Below are positions 12,701-24,700 of a stretch of DNA of 64,000 nt, piece after piece (position 1 is the stretch's first letter; the number at the start of each line of letters is the position of its first letter). The DNA is taken from positions 67,753,415 through 67,817,414 of the forward strand of contig NC_087062.1 of assembly GCF_963678635.1 (NCBI RefSeq), given 5' to 3'. A program made the translations under genes and the position numbers. The notes beneath the pieces were generated by a model that worked only from the letters and a program-made list of their open reading frames with translations, made no database searches and had not been told where the DNA came from. Source of the DNA: Symsagittifera roscoffensis. Its lineage: Eukaryota > Xenacoelomorpha > Acoela > Convolutidae.

Positions 12701-15700
12701 AATATTTAGGCTCTTTTTCAGTCCCCCCTTTTTTTGAAATTCATTTTATGAAAGTTTCTCTAAAATTACTTTTCATGAAATAAATTGCATCAAAACGTGT
12801 CAGCGTGAAAAGGTGAACAAGTTCATACGACATTTCTTACATGAAAAATGCCATATGAACAATTTTTGAGCAGCTTCGGTTGGTAATTTTTGAGGGGGTG
12901 GGAAACTGGAAAAGAGCCAGTTTTTAGTGCGTCAAAGTGTTGGCAACAAATTTAGTTTATATTCAAACATTTTATAACCCTTATTTGAGAATTACGAAAT
13001 TCCATTTAATATATTTGGTTTCGTAGATAAAAATATACGTTCTGCCATCTTAATAGATAGTTATGAAATCGCAGTTCAAATTGTTTTTTAAAACTGAGAC
13101 AATTTGTTTTTGTTGTATTTGGATCTTTATCTTTTCATTACCCTTCATTGAAAATTCTCACATAATAAAATTATTGGAGCATGTATAAAATATTACGTGA
13201 TGCCATTTTTGTCATTGAGAGTCGATGAACGTATTAAGGACTCTTATATAGGTCGTGATGATTTTTATTTGTTTTTTTTTCAGGAAAAAATCTTAAAATT
13301 TGTTCAGGCTTAAATTTGATTTTCGTGGTTCGTGACTTTTGATTATTTTTAATTTCAGTTCATTTTCTTTGTTAAAATTAGGAAAAACTCCACTATCGAG
13401 CAGCAGAAGCGTAAAGGTCTTAAAAATGTGATCGACTTCTAGTTTAGAAGGTGGATTTTAATTTCCAGATTTCCCAGCTGAATTTTTTTTTACGTATTGG
13501 TCGATTTTCGTAAATTGTGTTAATTTTACCAAAATAGTGTCAATCATAATTGATCTTGAAAGTCAAAGAGGTGTAAGGCCATAGACTTTTATTTTAAGAA
13601 TTCGAAAGTTGGAAAATCAAGTCAGTATTTTTTCTGTTTACTTGGGTTCATTAACTCTTTTCCAATTGTCTGTTGGCTATGTTTGTTGCATTGTGTTTCA
13701 TTTAAAGTTCTCGCAGATCAAACAAATTGGAAATTGTATGACGATGTCACGCAAGTTCTATCCCAGTTTTGTCATTTTTTGGTAGATATTGTAAATATCA
13801 AATCCCATTCTTTTCATACTAGTCATATTACCCCTAGTTTTTATTTCTCTTCAAATATTTTCGAAAGTATTAAACATTATGAACTCCCAGACCTTAACCC
13901 CTTTTGATGCCGGTAATTGTTGTGATAAACTTATTAAATAGTTTTAGATAGTATAATGAAATGCGAATAACCTTTAATTTATCCTGACCGAAACCTCTTG
14001 TGTGTTACCCAAGTATCTTGTAATCGGGATCGAGAACAGAGGTCAAACAACGATCCCACAGCTGGAGTCCGATTATATCTGATTGTTATTTGCTGTTTAC
14101 ATCCTACTTGGTTCTCTCTCATATACAGGACACTTAGCCTGGTGGTTAGTACGTGGACCTGACGTGCCATAGGTCCGGGGTTCGTATCACTGAGACATCC
14201 CTCGGATTAATCCTTGATATTCTTCCGCGAACAAAATTCGTTATTTTTTTTTGCTTTATATTCGGTTACCACACCTTCTGGTTTAATTGATATTCTTCAA
14301 TCGGTTTGAAATTAATTGAAAACCTGCTTAAATTAGCCTTGTACTCGGTTGATTAACATCTGATTGACGCCTTTCTCACTTACTTCAGAACTGCCTGTCC
14401 TTACGAGAGAGCCAACTTGTTGTGGCATTTGTTCGGAGCGTGATTCAACCTCAGTTCTTACTGAGTGCTTTGTTTGCTCGCTGAAAGCTGTACATCTGTC
14501 TTGTGTGGGTGTATCAATGAATACCTTTTCTATTTATGGTACGATCACATGGGTATGTCCCGAATGCCACGAAACTGGCAAACCTAAGAGAAAGACAGAC
14601 GAAATGGCGGATCGATTGTTTTCAATTGAAAAGAAAATCAAATCTATCGACACACTGACGAAACTTGTGAACGATCTCAGCGATAAACTCAACGATAACA
14701 CGTCTACACAAGTACAACAGAGACCGATCATTTTTACGTATGCATCACTGCTTGCTGGAAACGCTGGATCTGGATAGCCGCCGAACAAGGAGCTATTCGC
14801 AGGAAGATTTTTCAGGTCGCGACATGGCAGCACAACTTCTATGAACAGCTCTGCATCTCAGGAAGCGAAGAGACTGAGAGAAGATGACTACAGCAAACAA
14901 GGAATAAACAACAGAGAATCTGGTCTCATGAATGGAACGTAGAAAAATGATAGTTCGAGTACTCTGTTCGGTGTACCGAAGCCACCACCACCACCTAGAT
15001 GGCATATCTTTGCTACACGCTTTGCTCCCTCAGCTTCTCCTGAGGACTTGATCGAATATTGCTCCAATCAAGTGGCAAAGCCGGTTGCAGTTCGCGTGGT
15101 GTCCAACCCAGAATCAAAGGTGAAATCCTTCCACTATCTTTTTGAAAACACGATGAAGGACAAAATCCAAAGTGCTGATTTTTGGCCAGAAAATGTTCTC
15201 ATAAAAACCTTTCGGTTGAATGATGAAGCTAGAGAATGGTTGAAAAAACTACGGCGTGTGGATCGAGCCGATACAGCGTGACTAAACAATGCAATGAATA
15301 TCAGCCTGTTTAACGCAAGGTTAATAAAGAACAAAATAGATCGTTTTCATGCTTATCTAATGCTGCATTGCCCAGATGCGTTTGCAGTTACTGAAACCTG
15401 GTTGGCCCACGACGATGATGATTTCATTGGACCTCAGTGCTGCCCAGAAGAATATAAGTTCATCAGCTGTTCCCGTGAGGATATACGAGGGGGTGGTGAC
15501 GACTTTTCTCTGTTTTTTCTGAAGCCGGCCTTGAACAGCACATACATCACAACCAACTCATGTATCCGGTCATACATTGGATTTGATTATTTCAACTTAT
15601 ACTCCTGCGAATATTTTTGTTGATGATGAAATTGCAAGCGACCACAATTGCATTAATTTTAATTACCCCACGGATACTCAAACTTCAGTCTCAAAGAAAA

Positions 15701-18700
15701 CAGTTGTTTATAGGCAGTGGAAGAACATTACCTTGGAAAGTTTGAGCAATACATTCAACCTTCTGATCAACTAAAAAATGGTGTACGCCGGGAATTGCAG
15801 CGATTCATTTTCAATCTTGCTTTTTTGTTTAGATGAAGTTGCCGACTCCTTGGCTCCCAAGAAAAAGAGCTTTTTTTCACAGCACACCTGCCCCTACTTC
15901 GATGATGAACTGAGAACCGCAAAAAAGGGGGAAAAAAGCTGAGTGACAAAATCGCAAGTGTTTTTACGATTCTAGCCGAGTTTTGCGCCAAGTCGATGGA
16001 AATGAACACTATGTTTTTTGATAAACAAAAACTCTTTTATAAAAGCCTGATGCGGAACTCAGACATCAAGAAAAAGTATCAAGCACTTGACATCCTTTGG
16101 CAAAAATGCTTTTTTGCTACCCACTGGTTTCAATGAAAAGTCTCAAGTGAAAAATTTAACCAATTTTTTGTGCCGAATGTAGACAATCTTGTTGAAGGAG
16201 TTCCTGTAACTTCAGTTCTTTTCAACCATCCAGTGCAAGAGCTTCAGCTCGATGTTTTACCAAGCGTCTCTGACTTGGAATTATCAAAAGCTTTCGACGA
16301 TGTCACGTACACGTCGTGTCCACTTCAGGCGGTACCAACAAAGCTTCTTAAGTCAATGAAATCTATTCTCTTGCCGATACTGCTTTACCTATCCAACCTT
16401 TGTTTTACTTCTGGTACTTATCCGAAATGTCTGAAAAGTGGTACAGTCATCCCACTACTTAGAAAAACCAATGCTGACCCTGAAGTGTTCAAGAATTATA
16501 GACCCGTCACCAACAATCATTTTTTTGCGAACGTTTTGGAGAAGCTTGTGGCTAAGCGTTTCACAACTTTCTTGGAAAGTAACAATGCTTTCGATCCTTT
16601 TCAGTCTGCTTACAGAGTCTTTCATTCAACAGATGATGCGCATTACGAACGATGATACGCATTATGTCCTCTGTTCACTTGACAAGAAGAAGTTTGTGGT
16701 TCTTATCGCTCTCGACTTGAGTGCTGCCTTTGATACAGTGGATCATTCTAAACTGTGTGACATACACGAGAATAGGCTCGGAGTAAAAAAGAAAGCATTA
16801 TCGTGGATCAAGTCGTACCTAAGTGACCGCACGCAACGTGTTCTTATCAATGGCGTGTTTTCTGATTATATCAAACTGAAAGTAGGCGTTCTACAGGGTT
16901 CTGTACTTGGGCCGTTTTTGTTCTCTATTTATCTCATTCCATTGCGTGATATTCTGAATGAAATTGATGTTGACTATCACATTTACGCAGAGGACAGTAC
17001 ACTTTATTTTACTATTGACAACGTTGAAGCGGGGACTATGAAAGCACAGCAAGTGGTATACAGAGTTCACGAGTGGTTTTCTAGTATGAATCTCAAAATG
17101 AATGAAGACAAAATCGAGTTCATGTTTGTCCGTTCAAGAAGAAGTAGAATCACAATTCCTGATCAAGTTGTTTTAGCGAACGAGTGCCTAGATGTGGCAA
17201 CTCACTTCCGTAGTCTTGGGTTTGTTCTCGACCAGTATTTTACCTTTGAAAAACAAATTAACTTGGTCTGTGAATCACGTCATTATCAACTGAGACGGAT
17301 TTAATCACTTTCACGGCATTCAGGCTTCGATTTTACTCGCAGCCTTGTTATCCTTCTAGTTTTATCTTGTTTAGACTATTGCAATTCTCTGTATTCTGGG
17401 CTACCTTCATTTCTTCTTAATAAGTTACAGCGAGTTCAGAATCCGTGCACTAGGCTTCTGTTCAGACTTAATAGAAGAGTGGATGTTAAGCCTTATTTGC
17501 ACGATTTGCACTTGCTCCCAGTTTGAGCGCGTTTCAGTCTGCTTACAGAGTCTTTTATTCGACAGAGTCTTTTATTCAACAGTTTAGAGGAAAGTGCTTA
17601 TGTTCATGTATCGTATAATTAATGCGGACAGAGTTCCCAACTATCTGTCAGAACTATTTTACAAAGATTATTCTTATTCCTCTAGAAGAAGGGTTTTCTC
17701 AATTTTGTACAGCCTTTTATCAGAAATACATTCGGCAGGCGGATGTTTTCTCGCCATGGTGCTGTTTTATGGAAAAAGTTACCCACCAGTGTTAAACGAG
17801 CAGTCAGTTTGATCGATTTCAAGAAACTTTTGAAAACTCACTTGTTCACCGACTATTTTTATACTTAGCCACCGTCCACTTTTGAGCTTTGTAAAAAGTG
17901 GTTAAGAATTTTAATAGTATTTTTAATATAATAATAAATTTAAACAAATTCTTTGTGCCATTATTTTTTTAAAATGTTTACGATACCCATAAAACCAATT
18001 AAAATATCTAGTGCCCTTTTTATGCAATAGGTTCGTGTACGAGGACGTACCTCTGTTTCTGGGTCTGATCAATGACTTGTTCCCTGGACTGGACTGTCCC
18101 CGAGTGAGGTATCCCTCGTTCAATGATGCAGTGGAGGCAGTACTTGCCGAGAATAGATACGTCCTCATGGAGACACAGGTAAGAGACGCAGTTGCACGTG
18201 TAGCAGATTAGGTTGGCACAATTTTGGAACTAATGATTGCACTCGCAGGAAAGAATGGGAGTAGGTAATTAATGAAATGACCTAAGCGTCGAAAAATAGC
18301 TGTGGCAAAAATGACAAAAAAAACTATCTATTTTTTATTTCAGCCGTTTTATTCTTCGGAATCATGCTGTTTGTTCATAGTTTTTTGGATGAATTCGACC
18401 CCTTACCAACCAAAGGGTCCCCCCTTTAATTTGATTTTATGACATTTATTTTTGGGTGACCAACGCTAAAGTTTTTCTAAAAGCGTCTTTGGCACCAATA
18501 TATACAAATTTTGAAGGAGAGTGCTCGCCAGAAAATTGCAATTTTTTGGTCAAATTTTTCAAAAAGTGCTCAAAAACGGCATCTTTTACCTGTGTTTTCT
18601 TTTTTCAAAGAATTGCCAGGGAGCTCTCCGAAAATCAATTTGGTCGACCAAAAAAATCTACAAAATTTTTGATTTTTTTTTTGTGAAAATCTGCCCCCTT

Positions 18701-21700
18701 CCCCTTCAAAAAATCTTAGATCCGCCCCTGATTTGTATCTTGCTGATGTTCAAGTTGGTAATTTTAGGTTGACAAAGTAGTCCAAATGTACGAGACTATG
18801 ATGACACGTCATACAACAATGATAGTGGGTCCCACTTGTGGAGGAAAGTCTGTGGTGATCAACACTCTCTGCCAGTCTCAGACCAAACTAAACATCCCCA
18901 CCAAAGTGCACATTATGAATGCCAAAGGTCAGTCGGGGTCACAATCTATGTTAAGATTAAGTTTGAGACATTTGTTTTCCAACAGCAATTGTTCCTTGAG
19001 AAAACCATTTGACACAATCTGGGCATTTTTTTAAATTGAAGCCATGTAACAGGTACAGTTTAAATGAGCAACTCTAAGCGTTTCGCCGATGTTCCTCTCA
19101 AAATCTTTGTCACAATGTAAAAAATCGTCTTTGTAATATCCGATTTTTTCTTATTTTGATTTTTTTTTGCAGCCCAGAGTGTGATTGAGCTGTATGGTAT
19201 CCTGGACCCGACGACGAGAGACTGGACAGACGGACTGCTGTCCAACGTGTTCCGAGAGATCAACAGACCCACTGATAAGAATGAGAGGAAGTACATCCTG
19301 TTCGATGGGGACGTAGACGCTCTCTGGGTGGAGAACATGAACAGTGTCATGGACGACAACAAACTACTTACCCTCGCAAACGGAGAACGAATCAGGTCAG
19401 CTATTTCTGTTTTGCAGCGTTTTTGCTTTTGTTGATTTTTTTAACCCTGCAGTAGTGGTTCAGAATTAATACGTTCCTCACCAGCTACGATGCTGTGATT
19501 TTGGTTGTTTGTCATCATTGTCGTGGTCCATATAGTTAAGTTTCAATTATCGAGAAATATATTCGAAAATTTTAACGGGCAATCAGAGAGTTAGTATTGT
19601 TTTCAAGAATGACGTCATTTGTTTCTCCAGGTTGCAAAAACACTGTGCGCTGCTCTTCGAAGTCGGCGATCTCCAGTATGCCTCACCAGCTACCGTTTCA
19701 CGATGTGGTATGGTTTTTGTGGACCCTAAGAATCTGAGATACGATCCCTATTGGCGACGATGGGTTGATGCCCGGCCGAACCCCGCTGAAAAAGAAGACC
19801 TTGACCGATTTTATGACAAATATGTACCAGGCTTGATCCAGTTCATAATAGAGGGAATTGTTGATGGTCGTCAAGGAGAGCCCATTAAGCCGATAATTCC
19901 ATTGACCGACTTGAACTTGGTCATACAATTATGTCAAATGTTAGATGCAATTGTGCCTAAGGATGTTCAGGATCCATCTGAGCTTGAAATGTACTTTGTG
20001 GAGGCGCTTTACTGGTCCATGGGAGGCGCTTTGATGGAAGCCGGCCGAGAGAAGTTTGACAACCAGATGAAATACATGGCAGCGATGCCAGTCAACACTG
20101 ACGAAAAGAAGTATGCGGGACCAGGAGAATTACCAGGCAAGTCTATATCTGAATCTACCAAAAAAAACTGATTTGATTTTATTTAATTAATTCAAAAATA
20201 ATGACTCATTGAAATACAAAATAGTTATGATGGGAAGGTCAGAGATCAAATCTCGCAGACTCAGAGTTTTTTTATTCTGAAATTGATTTATATTTCTTTA
20301 TATTTCAATGCATATTTGTGTTCTTTCTAGCATTTTTTGCCATTTTTTGCGTTTTTGTTTGTGCTTGCAAAGTGCGGCCTGGCTTTTGTGTCAAAATTTC
20401 TTTAAATGAAAATTACATGTCCGGAAATTATTTGGGCAACTTTGCTGGAAGAATTATTACAAACTTAGATATCGTTTGGCGCTTTGGAAGAAAAAGGACA
20501 ATCCATTCAAACTTAAATACCATTTCGCTTAGAAAAAAGTGACTTTAAGTATGTTTGACATTAGGTGTTATCTCGACTGTGTACGAGTACCACTTCCACC
20601 CTGAGAAAAGGAAGTGGGTTCCGTGGAGTGAACTGGTGCCCAAGTACATCCATGACCACAATGTGCGCTTCAACAACATTCTAGTCCCAACCTCAGACAC
20701 CGTCAGATCCACTTGGCTACTGGACGTCAATGTGAGTCTAAACGATTGAACTCCGTTCATTTCACGTGTTGAAAAATAAGTGAATACACGTCGTTTGATA
20801 GTCTTCTTATTGTATTATAAAAATTTGTCATTTTTCATTTTCGTTGTTCTGACTTTCAAATAAAGTGTGGAATATATATGGTCGGGGTGATTTTTTTTAA
20901 ATTCAAACCACTTTTACTAAACTCTGGTCCCTCGGGGGATCGATCTCTTGATCTGCATTCGGTCAGCCGGTTCTGCTCAACACTAGTACCTGACATGAGT
21001 ACGCATAACTCTAAAATCGTTCCAATTTGAATTGAGGCAGCTAATTGATTTTAACTCCATACACGGCTCAGGTTTCAACAATTGATTTTTAAAGTTAGCA
21101 GTCTTGTTTATTTTAGCGGTTTTTCTACCTTAAGTTGTTTTCAAACTTTTTATTTCTGTCTGAAAAGTTATTGTTCCGACTTTCGATACGAAAGTGACGG
21201 AATATTTGTGCTCGGGGTGGGTTTTTTTTCTTCAGACAACTTTTTTTCCTTCTTTTAAACTTTATATGGCGTGTGGGGGGATGATTTCATAAAAAAATTC
21301 AAATTTTAGAAATTTTTTTTTCTTACATTAAGTTCTTTTATGTTACTGCTGCTCGATAAACTTGAAAAGGCAGTCGGAACATTCAAGGCTTTGCCCTGAT
21401 ACGAGCAGTCTTGTTTTTTTTGTTATCGAATGAAGTAGACAAAAGAGTTCATTTTAACCACAAATCTACAAAACCCCTGACCAATCTGTTTTATATTTCC
21501 CAAAAACTATATATTTAATATTTAGCTAGATTTTTTTAATCTAGGTTTGTTTTTGTTTCTTTTTTTTTCAATCTGTAATAGCTCTCATTTATACTGCAGG
21601 TCACAGTAAGTAATTGCGTTCTGATCATCGTTTTATCCACGCGCTTTAGAACTTCTGAAATGAATTGTCTGCAACATGTTGTTTTTTATTTGCATAGGAT

Positions 21701-24700
21701 CGCCAGGGATCTGTGAGTATTATTTCTGTATGAAAATTGCTGTTTGTCAATGGCAGTAAGCATTTAAATGCTACCATCAATGCGTGACGCGTGAAAGCAT
21801 GTAAACTTGGCACGTCAGATGTAAAGTATATATGTTTAGTATCACATTTTTTGTCGTTTTTTAGTCTAAAATCAAGCGACCGACTTTGTTCGTTGGCGAA
21901 TCAGGAACGAGTAAGACTGCCACGACTCAAGCGTGGTTGAAGACTCTGGACACCGACTCACATCTGCTGTTGAACATTAACTTCAGCTCGAGGACTACCA
22001 GCATGGACGTGCAGAGGAACATGGAGGCCAATGTAGAGAAGAGGACAAAGGATTCCTATGGGCCCCCGCCTGGGAAGAGACTGATGGTATTCATAGATGA
22101 CATGAACATGCCTCAGGTGAGACCCTAAAAAATTGCCTTATAGTACCAAATTGCCCTATGGTACCAAATTAAAAAAATTCTAAGCCTATAAAAATATAAA
22201 AATATTAAATATAATTCAATGGTTAAGCACAGGGGGCGCACTTAGGATTTTATCGAGTGGGGTGGGGGGGGGGGGGGGGGGGGGGGTTGGGTTGGGTTGG
22301 GTTGTGAGGGGGCGGATTCTCAAAAAAAAATTCGAAAATTTCTTTTTATAGGTCGACGGTCGACCAAATTGATTTTCTTAGCTCTCCCGAATCCTTAAAA
22401 AGACCTTCATTTGGCCAAGCTTTCTGCGCCGCAGGAAAATTTTTCAAAAAAAACAGGCCAAAAAAGGCGTTATAGGGTCGCGTTTTTTCGGCGCGTGCTC
22501 CATGCTCAAAATAAATATATTATGGCGCCAAAGACGCCTTTAGAAAAATTTTAGAGTCAGTCAGCCAAAAATGGACATCTCAAAATAAGACAAAGGGGAT
22601 CATTGAAAATGGGGAGTAACTTTGTATTCGAGCGTGGTTTAGTTTTTTTCTTTTGTTTTTCACGCAAAATCAGATACCACAAATAATCATCGGGCTGGGT
22701 TGAGTGATATATCATATTAAAACCTTTTCAGTCGTGATTCGAACCACATTTAAACAAACCCAACCTTTTTTCTAATGTCGAGAAACACCGTATGAAAAAT
22801 ACGTATGAAAATTACCAATTTAGGCTAAAATTTGATGATTATACTAAAAATAAAGTTTTGGATGCTTTTTATTACGCTTCTTTGGCAAAATAAAATCTTT
22901 CGAAAGGGGTTGAAATTTTAAAAGCAAAAAAATTGAAAACAAATTAAAATTTATTTGCTTATGATTTTTTTGAAGACAATTATAGTCGTTTGTGTCTAAT
23001 TCACTAAATTTCTAAGCGTCTGTATAGCTCTATCATCACACGACGTAGAAGAAAAGACACTAACTTGAAAAAATATCTGAGTATGTGGCCGGCACAGTAA
23101 ATTTGAGTTTTCTTTTTAATTTTTGTCGGATAAAATAAGCGTTTATAGTAATAAAATTTATAAAATTAAAAAAGTTTATAAAATTAAAAAGTTACTCGCA
23201 GATTGCACAGTTTTCGAACTCCAGCCTAAATGGGACCAAATTTTGTCATTGTATGTTTTCGTTTTTTATTGTTACGACCATTGAAAATGGGGAGGAAACT
23301 TTCGAATATAGTTTTTTTTCTTTTAGTTTTCCACGCAAAATCAGGTATCACAAATAAGCATCAGACAGGGTTGAGTGATATATCATATTATATCCCTGCT
23401 AATTGTGATTCAAACAAAAACCGAGTCGAGAAAAACCGAATGAAATTTTCGATTTTTTGTCTACTTTCGAAGGGAGTAAAAAATTTAAGCTAAAAAAAAC
23501 TTGATTTTACTAAATAGAAAACTAGTTTCGGGAATTTGTTTAGCTCTTCTCTGGCAAAAAAAAACATCTTTCAAAAATATTTAAAATTTTTAGTGCAGAA
23601 AATTGAAAAATTTAAAAACGAGTTTTTCGAAAAGTTTTTTCTTTCTTTTATATTTATTTGTTTTTGAAAAACATTGGATTTGTTTATGCCTACTTCACTA
23701 AATTACTACGCGATCGTATAGTTGTATCATCACACGACGTACAAGCAAGACACTATCTTGAAGAAAAAAGTTAAGTTTTTTTTCTGAAAGTGGTCGGAAC
23801 ATTCTGTGCTACTTTACTTGCACAGCAGCAACCGGCTATTCTTGTTGTGATTGTCGACGATCAAAGTTTTTCTGTTTTGTAGGTCGACACTTATGGTACT
23901 CAGCAGCCGATTGCTCTTTTGAAGCTGCTTGTGGAGAAGGGATTCATGTACGACAGAGGAAAGGACCTCAACCTAAAGAACTTCCGTGACATATCCTACC
24001 TAGCCGCAATGGGAAAAGTCGGTTTAATTTACTTCATTTCACTTCTTAATCAATTTTATGCTCGCGCTAACTGCATTATTCGATTACAATTTTTTTACAT
24101 TCATTTTACATTCATTAAAGTCCTAGTCGTGCTCGAGATCCAAACCTGAATCTATTTTGTATTGATATCCGCAGTGAAATGAGGCAGCAAAAATTGATTG
24201 TGTCGAAACTGAAATAAGCTCATGGTAAAAGCCGAACACCCACCTGCAGGGGTGGATCTAAGATTTTCTCGAGGGGGGAGGGGGCGGATTTTCAAAAATT
24301 TTGCCGACCTTTGACGTTTTTGAAGTTGACTAAGTTGATTTTCTGAGCTCTCATAAATCATTATAAAGACCCCATTTTCGTCAAATTTTCTACGCTACAG
24401 GCAAAAAAAGGCGTTTTTAGGCACTTTTTGGAAAATTTTGACCATTAAATCGCGTTTTTTTGGTGGCGCGCGCTTCCCACTCAAAATAAGTTGGTAAAAA
24501 AGGTTTTCTAAAAAAACATAATAATATTGTGCAGGGTGGATCTAAGATTTTCTCGAGAGGGGGGGGGGGGGTGATGGATTTTTAAAAAATGTCGAAAGTT
24601 TTGTCGACCTCTTTTTAGGTCGACCGAATTGATTTTCTCAGCTCTCCCAAGTCACCAGACCCCATTTTTTGACCAAATTTTTTGCGCCAAAAAGGCGTTT

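Larger units (their letters stand above)
14250..17945 (+). mobile_element. CR1/L2-like non-LTR retrotransposon, degenerate, in DNAH10 intron 15
   Basis: Same orientation as the host gene. Order: ORF1 with PHD finger, endonuclease, reverse transcriptase and the conserved C-terminus. The 3' end runs into an AT-rich short-repeat tail near 17,920-17,940. Several frameshifts and stops show it is dead. The 5' limit is a guess. Confidence 0.85.

Noticed and set aside
18456-18772. Overlapping open frames in intron 16
   Set aside because: They lie inside a hAT-type MITE with no coding homology; the same words recur in the 45-kb copy in another orientation.
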